This document shows positions 27,413-36,033 of a DNA stretch of 56,622 bases, piece by piece. Origin of the DNA: an uncultured Gammaproteobacteria bacterium (GTDB taxonomy: Bacteria; Pseudomonadota; Gammaproteobacteria; Arenicellales; JAANXG01); assembly GCA_947258495.1 (NCBI GenBank), contig CAMYIN010000019.1:1-56622 (forward strand), given 5' to 3'. A program made the translations under genes and the position numbers. Position 1 is the stretch's first letter. Every line of letters begins with the position of its first letter. The notes below the pieces were generated by a model, which did not search any database, was not told where the DNA came from, and was given only the letters and a program-made list of their open reading frames with translations.

Positions 27413-29551
27413 CTAAGTCGTAAGCTTCCGATAGATGTCAGCGACTTTCATAGGAAGTTTGTTCACTTCGTCGATAACAACGTAATTGACCGCACCGAAC
27501 ATTCTCGGCAGGTACTCGTGGGCCTCCTTATCGATGGTGATGCAGAAGGGATGGATTCCTCGATATTTCGCTTCGATCAGAGCCTGCCGCGTGTCTTCGA
27601 CACCGTATTCGCCGCGGTAGCCGTCGTAGTCGTCCGGTTTGCCATCCGACAGTGTGATGAGCAGCTTGGTCCGTGCTTCTATTTTTTCAAGCATATCAGT
27701 CAGATGGCGGATGATCACGCCCATACGGGTGTAGTCTTGCGGGCGGATGCCGCTGATGCGGCGTTTTACCGCTTCGCCGTAGCTCTCGTCGAAGCGCTTG
27801 ACGCGGTAGAGCTCGCAGCGTTTGCGGGTAATCCCCGAGAACCCATAGACGGCGTAGCGATCGCCGAGGAGTTCCAGGGCCTCACACAACATAACCAAGG
27901 CCTGGCGTTCCGCATCATTGATCCATCCTTTCGTGGAACCGCTCATGTCCACCATGAAAACCACCGCCATGCTGCGCTCCAGGTTCCGCCGCTTGGTGAA
28001 CAGACGTTCCGACATCTCCATACCGGCGTGCATGTCGGCGTAGGCCTCCACGACCGCATCCAGGTCAACGTCGTCGCCGTTGGATTGTTTTCGTGCGATG
28101 CGGTCCTCTCCCCGCAGCATCTCGAAGGTCTTCCTGAGTTCCGATATCAGGCCGGAATAACGCCGTAATACCTCGTCCACGTACGGTTCGTCGCTGGGAT
28201 GCACGTCGATTTCCCGCAGCACACACCAGTCCTTACGATAATGCTGTCGGCGAAAATCCCACTCGTTGTAGAGATGCGCTCCTTCCTCGTGATAACTACC
28301 CTCCCAAACGTTCGACGGCAGATCCGCGGGCCGCGACGTGCCCGGGTAGGCAGCGTCACCCGCGGGCATGAGGTAGTCGTGTGGAATCTCGCCGAAATCC
28401 TGCAGGATCGATCGCGACAGCAACTGCATGTCGTCCGGCGGGTCGATCGGTGTGCCATCAAACTGCAGCACCAGCGACATTTCCTGCTGCGGGTCCGGCG
28501 CCCGCTCCCAGCTTGCCGCGAATCGAACTGCGGAGCCAGTCTCCCGAGCAGCTTCCACGGCTTTGAGGTCCAGGGCGATCTGCCGCAGCCAGAGCCTGAA
28601 CGCCCGTTTTTCCTGTTGCTGACGTCCGCGCATAGCGGTTTCCGTATCCTCCAGACGCAGATCGCCCTGGAAGCAGAATGCGGCGGGTGGCGTCTGTCGG
28701 CAGGAGAACAATCGGCGCAACTCATCGACCGTATCCTGCACCGTTGCTGCCGGCTTGCGCAGTCGGTGCAGCGACGGCTGCCATTGCGGCGGGTACTCGA
28801 TTGGCGCCAGTTCCCGCTGCAACGCCATCATTTCCAGATACAGGCCGGGCAGCTCCCGTTCAATGCATGCATTCAGACGCACGGTTTCCAGGGCGTTGAG
28901 CAGACGACACGCCCGCGTCCGCTGTGGGAAACCGGCACACACCTTCATCAGCCCGGTACCATTCCGCGTCGACCTGAATGTGCCGAACTGCGTTTGCGCC
29001 CACAGGTGGGCCGCTGTCGCCTTGTACAGTCTGAAGTTCATTTTCTCGCTTACGAACACGGCCAGGCGTGCGGGCAGATAGATGTGCCCGGTGTCCGTGA
29101 AAACGTGTTCGCCGGCTTCCAGTTTCAGTCCTCGACCCGACAACCCGCGTATGAAATGTTCCAACACGCGAACGATGCTGGAAAAATCCACTGCCATACT
29201 CTCAATGCGACATTCCTGTGCGAATAGCCCGACGCCGCGCACTGCGGCGCTGCCCGGATAGAGGCCTTCTCTATCGTAGACATCCATAAAATGAATGATC
29301 CATTTTTCAACTTCCGGCACCGGCAGAAGCCGGAGCGCCTCCGGGACATGGCTCACAAACTGAAAACCCATCTCGGAATTACTGCTGACGATAACGTCCA
29401 ACCAGTGGAGAACGAATTCCTGCTGCCGTCGGGTAAACGCGGAAAGTTCCGAGGCCGGTGCCTCGGCGGTGCGGCGCGTGGACAATACGGCGTCGAGACA
29501 GTTTTCCAGGCATTGCTCCAATTCGAAGGAGCTCAAAGGGCGTTGTGACAT
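27413..29551 (-). CDS. cbbO: CbbO/NorD-type VWA-domain protein
   Basis: Length 712 aa. The C-terminal ~200 residues form a von Willebrand A domain with an intact MIDAS: VVFMVDMSGSTKGW (DxSxS), a Thr in the PQDYTRMG region and SDGKPDDYDGYRG. The N-terminal ~480 residues are the helical extension typical of CbbO and NorD proteins. These proteins partner with a CbbQ/NirQ/NorQ AAA+ ring and remodel target enzymes; CbbQO activates form I or II RuBisCO and NorQD matures nitric oxide reductase. It is encoded 93 nt downstream of cbbQ. No RuBisCO or nor genes are in the window, so the client is unknown. The CbbO label follows overall resemblance. Confidence 0.85.
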   Translation of the reverse strand: MSQRPLSSFELEQCLENCLDAVLSTRRTAEAPASELSAFTRRQQEFVLHWLDVIVSSNSEMGFQFVSHVPEALRLLPVPEVEKWIIHFMDVYDREGLYPGSAAVRGVGLFAQECRIESMAVDFSSIVRVLEHFIRGLSGRGLKLEAGEHVFTDTGHIYLPARLAVFVSEKMNFRLYKATAAHLWAQTQFGTFRSTRNGTGLMKVCAGFPQRTRACRLLNALETVRLNACIERELPGLYLEMMALQRELAPIEYPPQWQPSLHRLRKPAATVQDTVDELRRLFSCRQTPPAAFCFQGDLRLEDTETAMRGRQQQEKRAFRLWLRQIALDLKAVEAARETGSAVRFAASWERAPDPQQEMSLVLQFDGTPIDPPDDMQLLSRSILQDFGEIPHDYLMPAGDAAYPGTSRPADLPSNVWEGSYHEEGAHLYNEWDFRRQHYRKDWCVLREIDVHPSDEPYVDEVLRRYSGLISELRKTFEMLRGEDRIARKQSNGDDVDLDAVVEAYADMHAGMEMSERLFTKRRNLERSMAVVFMVDMSGSTKGWINDAERQALVMLCEALELLGDRYAVYGFSGITRKRCELYRVKRFDESYGEAVKRRISGIRPQDYTRMGVIIRHLTDMLEKIEARTKLLITLSDGKPDDYDGYRGEYGVEDTRQALIEAKYRGIHPFCITIDKEAHEYLPRMFGAVNYVVIDEVNKLPMKVADIYRKLTT

Positions 29552-29644
29552 CGTCGACGTAGACGCCGGATCAGCGATCGAACCGGGATCGTCAGACGCG
29601 GCCGCGGCGCGCCTTGCGGGTGTCGCGTTTCGAACCTTGCTTAT

Positions 29645-30487
29645 TCATGCAAACAACGAAGAAGACAGTTCGTTGATGGCCGCGCGCATATCGGGATCAT
29701 CGGTAAGCGCCTCGGAAACGGCGCCGCGGCACGCCGTGCGCGGCGACACCTTCGAGACCATGAGCTTGGCAGCATGCACCAGCAAGCGTGTGCTGGCACC
29801 TTCGTCCAAGCCGCTGCCCTTCAGGTTCCGGGTCATCCCCCCGAACTTGACCAGCCTCGCGGCGATGTCCTCGGCCAGGCCCGATTCCCGCACCACTATG
29901 GTGGTCTCGAGATCGGCAGGGGGATAGTCAAACTCGATCGCCACGAACCTTTGGCGAGTGCTGTGCTTCAGATCCTTCAACACGCTCTGATAGCCGGGGT
30001 TGTACGAAATCGCGAGACAGAATTCCGCCGGCGCCTTGAGCAGTTCACCGGTCTTTTCCATGGGCAGAACCCTTCTGTCGTCTGCAAGGGGGTGTATCAC
30101 CACGGTGGTGTCCTTGCGCGCCTCTACGATCTCATCCAGGTAACAGATACCGCCGATCTGCACAGCGCGTGCAAGCGGCCCGTTTACCCAGCGGGTTTCA
30201 CCCTCCATCAATAAATATCGACCTACCAGGTCCGATGCCGTGAGATCGTCGTGGCAGGATACCGTGATCAGGGGCCGCCGCAGTCGCCACGCCATGTGCT
30301 CCATGAATCGCGTCTTGCCGCAACCCGTTGGTCCCTTCAGCAGGACCGGAATCTGATTGGTGTATGCGGCGTGGAACAATTCGATCTCTGCTCCCTGCGG
30401 CTCGTAGTAGGGTTCGTCGCGTACGATGAACTCTTCGGTCTTGAGGGTTCTGCCGTCCAAAGTCGTGCCGGGTATCAGTTTCTGCAA
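29645..30487 (-). CDS. cbbQ: CbbQ/NirQ/NorQ-type MoxR AAA+ ATPase
   Basis: Length 280 aa from a TTG start at 30487 (first usable start after an in-frame stop; no strong ribosome site). Walker A is LLKGPTGCGKTRFMEHMAW near residue 55, Walker B is GGICYLDEIVEARKDTT and sensor-1 is CLAISYNPGY. The C-terminal CbbQ_C region begins around DYPPADLETTIVVRESG. It forms a hexameric ring that works with the VWA protein encoded downstream to remodel an enzyme. The N-terminal YYEPQGAEIELFHAAY is typical of CbbQ. It is divergent from qmoA, with 260 nt between start codons, a setting that hints at a role connected to the Qmo/Hdr module. Confidence 0.9.
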   Translation of the reverse strand: MQKLIPGTTLDGRTLKTEEFIVRDEPYYEPQGAEIELFHAAYTNQIPVLLKGPTGCGKTRFMEHMAWRLRRPLITVSCHDDLTASDLVGRYLLMEGETRWVNGPLARAVQIGGICYLDEIVEARKDTTVVIHPLADDRRVLPMEKTGELLKAPAEFCLAISYNPGYQSVLKDLKHSTRQRFVAIEFDYPPADLETTIVVRESGLAEDIAARLVKFGGMTRNLKGSGLDEGASTRLLVHAAKLMVSKVSPRTACRGAVSEALTDDPDMRAAINELSSSLFA

Positions 30488-30747
30488 CCGCCGTGGTTGA
30501 CGTAGACGAAGTGGAGGAGTTTACCACCGCAACCACGGCACGAGCGCGAGACGAAGTGCCAAACAACGAAAAATATCATACAGCTACTCTATCACTTCAT
30601 ACGAAATTTGTATCCGCGCGCGGAGGTCGTTCATAGCGACAGCGGGACAGAACACATATAGTATGTGGTTCCTCCGATTCTTCGTGTCCGCAGCGACGCG
30701 TACGGGGTCGGGAATCGCGATGAATTGCCTACCGGAGGACGTTACCT
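30488..30747. promoter_or_regulatory. Divergent promoter region between cbbQ and qmoA
   Basis: Non-coding. It must carry promoters for both operons. A perfect palindrome CACATA-TAG-TATGTG lies at 30653-30667 and includes TATAGT, a good -10 candidate for qmoA, though no convincing -35 sits at proper spacing. A 10-bp inverted repeat (GCCGTGGTTG at 30490-30499, CAACCACGGC at 30530-30539) lies in the cbbQ leader. GGAGG at 30733-30737 is the qmoA ribosome site. Confidence 0.5.
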
Positions 30748-32040
30748 ATGACCGATGCGGTCGCAACCAACGAGACGATCTTGGTCGTCGGAGGCGGGAT
30801 CAGTGGCCTCACCGCTGCGCTGGAGACAGCGGAGTGCGGCAAGAACGTGATACTGATCGAAAAGAATCCCTCCGTCGGCGGACGCGTATCCCAGCTGTAC
30901 AAATATTTTCCCAAACTCTGTCGGCCCAGCTGCGGTCAGGAGATCAACTACCGGCGGCTGAAGGCAAACAAGCGCGTTCGTGTGCTGACCATGGCGGAAG
31001 TCGTGAACATCAAGGGCGCGGCGGGTGACTACACCGTAGGAGTTTCGATCCGACCGCGATATGTGAACGAGAATTGCACCAGCTGCGGCGCCTGCGCAGA
31101 AGTCGTGAGCGCCGAAATCGACGACCCGTTCAATTACAACATGAAAAAGATCAAGGCCGCGTACCTGCCCCACAACATGGCCTACCCGCAACGCTACGTC
31201 CTGGATCCGTCGATCGTCGGCCCCGAGGAGGGGGAAAGAGCGAAAGCGGCATGCAAGTACGACGCCATAGAACTGGACATGCAGGAGCAGGCCCTCGAGC
31301 TGAAGGCGGGAGCGATCATCTGGGCCACGGGATGGAAACCGTACGACGCCGCGAAGATTCAGCCCTACGGCTATGACCGATTCCCCAATGTCGTCACGAG
31401 CGTCGAATTCGAGCGCATGATGGACCCCTTCGGTCCCACCGGCGGCCGAATGCTGCGACCCTCGGACGGCAAAGAGGCCAGGAACATCGCCTTCATCCAG
31501 TGCGCGGGGTCGCGGGATCGAAACCATCTCAAGCACTGCTCGCGCATCTGCTGCATGGCGACGCTGAAGCAGTCGACGTACCTCCAGGAACAGTACGGCG
31601 ACGATTCTGAGGCCCAGGCAACGATCTATTACATAGACATCCGGGCCATCGATCGCTTTGAAGACTTCTACAAGAAAGTACAGGCCGACCCCAAGGTGCG
31701 GTTCGTCAAATCTAAAGTGGCCAACATTACCGAGGACCGGGACACCCACGACGTGTTCCTGCACGGCGTGAATACCGAGGGTTACCACCGCTACGACAAC
31801 ACACACGATCTGTGCGTGCTGGCCGTGGGCATGGAGCCCAGCGTCAGGGCGGAGCAGATCAACGGCAACGTGGCCGGGGACGCCAGCGGATTCATTGAAA
31901 TGCACGAGGCTAACGGCGCGATCTTCGGCGCGGGATGTGCTTCCAACGCGCTCGATGTCAACCGCGCGGTGCAAAGTGCAACGGCGGCGGCGCTGCGCGC
32001 CATACAAGTCGTCAATCGCGTCGCGGGCGCGGAGGTCTGA
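30748..32040 (+). CDS. qmoA: QmoA-like HdrA-type flavoprotein
   Basis: Length 430 aa. An FAD-binding GGGISG motif is at 15-20 (ILVVGGGISGLTAALETAE), followed by the HdrA/Qmo signature YFPKLCRPSCGQEINYRRLKA. A cluster-like motif CTSCGACAEVV appears near 110, but the fourth Cys of a standard set is missing. Cysteines recur in HLKHCSRICCMATLKQ, and a C-terminal GxG (FGAGCASNALDVNRAVQSA) closes the FAD fold. QmoA belongs to the complex that exchanges electrons between APS reductase and the quinone pool, or, in sulfur oxidisers, runs in reverse. It is first of four co-directional genes. HdrA-like proteins of other complexes are the alternative, but the order with QmoB, HdrC and HdrB fits QmoAB-HdrCB. 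Confidence 0.9.
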   Translation: MTDAVATNETILVVGGGISGLTAALETAECGKNVILIEKNPSVGGRVSQLYKYFPKLCRPSCGQEINYRRLKANKRVRVLTMAEVVNIKGAAGDYTVGVSIRPRYVNENCTSCGACAEVVSAEIDDPFNYNMKKIKAAYLPHNMAYPQRYVLDPSIVGPEEGERAKAACKYDAIELDMQEQALELKAGAIIWATGWKPYDAAKIQPYGYDRFPNVVTSVEFERMMDPFGPTGGRMLRPSDGKEARNIAFIQCAGSRDRNHLKHCSRICCMATLKQSTYLQEQYGDDSEAQATIYYIDIRAIDRFEDFYKKVQADPKVRFVKSKVANITEDRDTHDVFLHGVNTEGYHRYDNTHDLCVLAVGMEPSVRAEQINGNVAGDASGFIEMHEANGAIFGAGCASNALDVNRAVQSATAAALRAIQVVNRVAGAEV

Positions 32041-32043
32041 GAT

Positions 32044-34299
32044 ATGTCTGAAACGAAAACCGCCATGTATATCTGCAATGGCTGCGGCCTCGGCGATAGA
32101 CTGGATACCGACAGCCTGGGGAAACTTGCCCAGAGCGAGGGCAAATGCACCATCGTTCGGCAGCACGATTTTCTGTGCAACCGGGACGGCGTCGACACCA
32201 TCCGCCGGGATATCGATGACGACGGCGTCACCCACGTCGTCATTGCGGCCTGTTCTCGCCGCGCCAAGACCGAAGCCTTCGGTTTCGACGACGTCGCACT
32301 GGGGCGGGCAAATCTGCGCGAAGGTGTGATTTGGGTACGCCCCGACACGGAGGAGGCGCGCGAGACCACCCAGGAAATGGCGGAGGATTACGTGCGCATG
32401 GCGTGCGCCGAGATCCGCTACATGCAGCGACCCGAAGGCAATCCGAACACCGGCGACAACAAGCGCATCCTGGTGGTGGGCGGCGGTGTCAGCGGAATGG
32501 CCGCGGCGGTGGAGGCGTCCAAAGCCGGGTACGAAGTGCTGCTGGTGGAGAAGTCCGGCGAACTGGGCGGCTGGGCGGCACGGCTTTACAAACGGGTGCC
32601 GAACCGCGAGCCCTTTTCCGACCCTCAGGATACCGGGGTCGAGGACCTGGTCAAGACCGTGGAACACGACAAGAACATCACCGTGTTCCTGAGCAGCGTC
32701 ATCACGCGCACGAGCGGCGCGCCGGGCCAGTTCAGCGTCGACATCAGCGCCGAAAGCGGAACCACGTCGACCGAGAACGTCGGCAGTATCATCCAGGCGA
32801 GCGGATTCTCGAACTTCGACGCCGCGCGATTGCCCGAGCTCGGGTTTGGTGCGAGCGCCGACGTGGTCGACCAGGCGGGGCTGGAGCTCCTCGCCGGAAA
32901 GGCCGGAGACGGCCCGATTACGCGCCCCTCCGACGGCAAAGAGGTGGCAAGCGTCGTATTCGTGCAGTGTGCCGGTCAACGCAGCGACAAACCCGGACAC
33001 CTGCCCTACTGCTCCGGTCATTGCTGCAACACCAGCATCAAGCAGGCGATGTATTTCAAGGACACCAATCCCGATGTGGACACCCTGCTGCTGTACAGCG
33101 ACTTGCGCACCCCCGGTAACGGCGAGGATTTTTACCGCTCGGCGCAGCGCAAGGGCGTGACCTTCACCAAGGGGCAGGTGCGAGAGGTGCAGACCGCGAA
33201 CGGTGCGCTGGTGGTGAAATTCCGCGACATGATCCTGGACGACGACGCGGAAGCGCGGGCGGACCTGGTGGTGCTGGCCACCGGACAGGTGCCCAACTCC
33301 GGCATCGACATCGAGCCGGCGGCGGCCGAGGACGAAAACGAGGGGTCGGGGGTGGACGCCGCTTCCAACAACAACGCAGCGGTCGAAGTGCCGCTCGAGT
33401 CGGTGTTGAATCTGGACTACCGGCAGGGCCCAGACCTGCCTCACCTGCGCCACGGCTTCAACGATTCGCACTTCATCTGCTTTCCCTACGAGACCCGCCG
33501 CAGCGGCATCTATACCTGCGGGCCCGTGCGGCGCCCGATGGACATCGCGCAGGCCCTGGAGGACGCCACCGGGGCCGCGTTGAAGGCGATCCAGGCGGTC
33601 GAGAACGCGTCCCTGGGCCGCGCCGCTCATCCCCGCTCCGGGGATCTCAGCTTTCCGAGTTTCCGCAAGGAAGGCTGCACCCAGTGCAAACGCTGCACCG
33701 TGGAGTGTCCTTTCGGCGCCATCGATGAAGACGAACAGCGCTACCCGGTGTTCAACGAGTCGCGTTGCCGGCGCTGCGGTACGTGCATGGGCGCGTGTCC
33801 GGTGCGTGTCATCTATTTCGAGAGCTACTCGGTAGACACCGTCGGGCAGCAGGTCAAAGCGGTGCAAATGCCCGACGAAACCGAGGAAAAACCCCGATTT
33901 CTCGTGCTCGCCTGCGAGAACGACGCCTATCCCGCACTGGACATGGCGGCCCAGCAGGGACTGCAATACAGCCCGTTCGTACGCGTCGTCCCGGTGCGTT
34001 GTCTGGGCTCGGTCAACACCATCTGGGTGACCGATGCCCTCAACAGCGGCTACGACGGGGTCATGCTCATGGGCTGCAAGAAGGGCGACGAATATCAATG
34101 CCATTTCGTAAAGGGGTCGGAAATGGCGCATTACCGCATGAGCAAGATCGACGACACCCTGCAGCAACTGCAGTTGGAAGTCGAACGGGTGGAGACCTAC
34201 GAGGTGGAAATCACCGATATTCAGCGAGCGCCGAAACTCATTGACGACTACGTCAACAGGGTCAACGAGATCGGAATGAACCCGTTCAAGGGCTTCTAG
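32044..34299 (+). CDS. qmoB: QmoB-like HdrA-type iron-sulfur flavoprotein with MvhD-like C-terminus
   Basis: Length 751 aa, starting 3 nt after qmoA. In order: an N-terminal HdrA-like region with CNGCGLGD, an FAD motif ILVVGGGVSGMAAAVEA near 145, and cysteines in YCSGHCCNTSIKQAMY. Two 4Fe-4S ferredoxin motifs follow around 550-600 (CTQCKRCTVECP and CRRCGTCMGACP), then a C-terminal MvhD/FrhD-like domain (LACENDAYPALDMAA, VRCLGSV, MGCKKGDEYQC). This is the QmoB layout. Together with QmoA it should form a soluble flavin-based electron-transfer core working with APS reductase, whose genes are not in this window. A 14-nt gap leads to hdrC with an AGGAGG ribosome site. Confidence 0.92.
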   Translation: MSETKTAMYICNGCGLGDRLDTDSLGKLAQSEGKCTIVRQHDFLCNRDGVDTIRRDIDDDGVTHVVIAACSRRAKTEAFGFDDVALGRANLREGVIWVRPDTEEARETTQEMAEDYVRMACAEIRYMQRPEGNPNTGDNKRILVVGGGVSGMAAAVEASKAGYEVLLVEKSGELGGWAARLYKRVPNREPFSDPQDTGVEDLVKTVEHDKNITVFLSSVITRTSGAPGQFSVDISAESGTTSTENVGSIIQASGFSNFDAARLPELGFGASADVVDQAGLELLAGKAGDGPITRPSDGKEVASVVFVQCAGQRSDKPGHLPYCSGHCCNTSIKQAMYFKDTNPDVDTLLLYSDLRTPGNGEDFYRSAQRKGVTFTKGQVREVQTANGALVVKFRDMILDDDAEARADLVVLATGQVPNSGIDIEPAAAEDENEGSGVDAASNNNAAVEVPLESVLNLDYRQGPDLPHLRHGFNDSHFICFPYETRRSGIYTCGPVRRPMDIAQALEDATGAALKAIQAVENASLGRAAHPRSGDLSFPSFRKEGCTQCKRCTVECPFGAIDEDEQRYPVFNESRCRRCGTCMGACPVRVIYFESYSVDTVGQQVKAVQMPDETEEKPRFLVLACENDAYPALDMAAQQGLQYSPFVRVVPVRCLGSVNTIWVTDALNSGYDGVMLMGCKKGDEYQCHFVKGSEMAHYRMSKIDDTLQQLQLEVERVETYEVEITDIQRAPKLIDDYVNRVNEIGMNPFKGF

Positions 34300-34313
34300 G
34301 CAGGAGGAACGCG

Positions 34314-34934
34314 ATGAGTGTCAACACCGCCATGATCGAGAAGTACCGCAACGACTTTCTGAAGGAGGTCGAGGAAAACGTCGAGGAAGGCCATTGGGTG
34401 AAAATGTGCATGCAGTGCGGCGTGTGTTCGGGATCCTGCCCGTTCGGGCCGCACTGGGAACACCCGCCGCAGGAGATATTCATGATGATCCGCGCGGGCA
34501 AGCGCGACGAGGTCCTGGGCTCCGAATCCATGTGGATGTGCACTTCTTGCTACAACTGCATAGTCCGATGCCCGCGGGAACTGCCCATCACCCACATCAT
34601 GCACGGCCTGGCCAATTACGCCCACCGGCTGGGGCTGGCGCCGAAGATGAATCCCACCCGCCGTTTCGCCAAGATCTTCTGGGACAACATCGCCAAGACC
34701 GGAAGGGTCAATGAGCTGGGCCTGTCGCTCAATCTGTACTTCATGGACGGCTTCGGCAGCGGCGTCAAGAAGGCAACGGCGATGGCCGGGGTGGGGGTCG
34801 GCATGTTGAGAACGAAACGTCTCAACCCGTTTGCCCTGGTGCGGCACAAAGGCGTGCAGAATCCCAAAGAATTTCAGTCACTGCTGAAAAAAGCGAAAGA
34901 AGTTGAAGACCGGCGCAAAGGCCTTGCCGGTTGA
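34314..34934 (+). CDS. hdrC: HdrC-like 4Fe-4S protein replacing the QmoC N-terminus
   Basis: Length 206 aa. Two CxxCxxCxxxCP clusters are evident: CMQCGVCSGSCP near residue 35 and CTSCYNCIVRCP near 80. The remainder is helical and no transmembrane segments are visible, so the membrane cytochrome b part of canonical QmoC is absent. In organisms lacking full QmoC, separate HdrC and HdrB subunits are thought to complete a QmoAB-HdrCB complex. It relays electrons from QmoB to HdrB. Strong ribosome site upstream (AGGAGG, then 8 nt to ATG). Confidence 0.9.
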   Translation: MSVNTAMIEKYRNDFLKEVEENVEEGHWVKMCMQCGVCSGSCPFGPHWEHPPQEIFMMIRAGKRDEVLGSESMWMCTSCYNCIVRCPRELPITHIMHGLANYAHRLGLAPKMNPTRRFAKIFWDNIAKTGRVNELGLSLNLYFMDGFGSGVKKATAMAGVGVGMLRTKRLNPFALVRHKGVQNPKEFQSLLKKAKEVEDRRKGLAG

Positions 34935-34945
34935 CGGAGTTTGCC

Positions 34946-35851
34946 ATGGCTAAGAAAGAGTATTCGTTTTATCCGGGTTGCAGTTCAGAGCGGAAGGCTT
35001 CGGCATCGAACTACATGGTTTCGGTGTACGCGATGTGCGAGAAGCTGGACATCCAGTTGAACGAGATTCCAGACTGGAACTGCTGCTCCGCCTCCATCGG
35101 CTACGCCGAGGGCGGTGAACTGCCGCGTCACGTCATGAACGCGCGCAATATCGCGTTGTCCGAACAGAGCAATTCCGGGCAGGATATCGTCGCCACCTGC
35201 GCCGCCTGCTGGCTCGGCGCCAAGGAAACCGCGGATCGGCTCGACGCCTCGGAGCAGCTGCTGGCGGACACCAAAGAGGTGCTGCGGGAAGCGGGGCTCG
35301 ACGTACACCTCAAGAACGAAACCCCGATCCGGCACATGGTGGAGGTGCTCATCGAAGACATCGGCTACGAGGGCATCGCGCAACCCATGCAGAAATCCCT
35401 CGAAGGGATCAAATTCGCGGGCTACGTGGGCTGCCAGACGAATCGGCCCTTCGGCGTCGCGGGGGAATCGTTCGAAAACCCCGTGTATCTGGACAAGATG
35501 GTGGAAACCGTGGGCGGCGAGGCGATCTCCGACTACGAGAAAAAAGTGACGTGTTGCGGCGGCGCGCTGGCGTTCTCGGAACCCGAGAAGAGCCAGAAGC
35601 AGATCAAGGAGATTATCGAGGCGGCCTACGATCAGGGCGCCGAGATGATCGTCACGCCGTGTCCCGTGTGCCAGATGAACGTCGAGGTCTATCAGAACCA
35701 GATCAACAAGCATTACGGCACCAAGTTCCACATGCCGGTGACCTACTACAGCCAGCTCTTGACCGTGGCCTACGGAGGCAGCGCAAAGGAGGCGGGCCTG
35801 GACGGGAACATCGTACGCGCTAAAAAGCTGGAGGAGATCGCGTCGAAATAG
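34946..35851 (+). CDS. hdrB: HdrB-like subunit with two CCG domains
   Basis: Length 301 aa from ATG at 34946 (GACGGAG 7 nt upstream); a TTG overlapping the hdrC stop is possible. Two cysteine-rich CCG modules are present: first FYPGCSSE, DWNCCSASIG and CAACW, second YVGCQTNRP, VTCCGGALAF and PCPVCQMN. In methanogen HdrB these ligate the non-cubane clusters that reduce heterodisulfide. Here the subunit probably exchanges electrons with a thiol/disulfide or a membrane partner. It is the last gene of the qmoAB-hdrCB operon. The electron partner cannot be deduced, and no DsrC-like gene is in the window. Confidence 0.92.
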   Translation: MAKKEYSFYPGCSSERKASASNYMVSVYAMCEKLDIQLNEIPDWNCCSASIGYAEGGELPRHVMNARNIALSEQSNSGQDIVATCAACWLGAKETADRLDASEQLLADTKEVLREAGLDVHLKNETPIRHMVEVLIEDIGYEGIAQPMQKSLEGIKFAGYVGCQTNRPFGVAGESFENPVYLDKMVETVGGEAISDYEKKVTCCGGALAFSEPEKSQKQIKEIIEAAYDQGAEMIVTPCPVCQMNVEVYQNQINKHYGTKFHMPVTYYSQLLTVAYGGSAKEAGLDGNIVRAKKLEEIASK

Positions 35852-36033
35852 GCGCATCGTTCGCATCGCCGTCAATCCTCGACAGCTTGTTTCCCGGACC
35901 CTACCCGGAGTTCGTAACTCGCTACAATCCGATCACCGCTGAGACGTGCCCTAAACGGCGGGTGTTGCCCGTTCGTCCGCACCGGGCGCGGGGCAGGTAG
36001 GGAATTTTCCCGATTAGATTTAAACTGTCACTC

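Noticed and set aside
30742-34167. 1,141-codon open frame on the minus strand across qmoA and qmoB
   Set aside because: It is an antisense shadow caused by high-GC third positions. The plus-strand frames carry clear FAD and ferredoxin motifs, whereas the antisense product has no recognisable family and is rich in His, Arg and Val.
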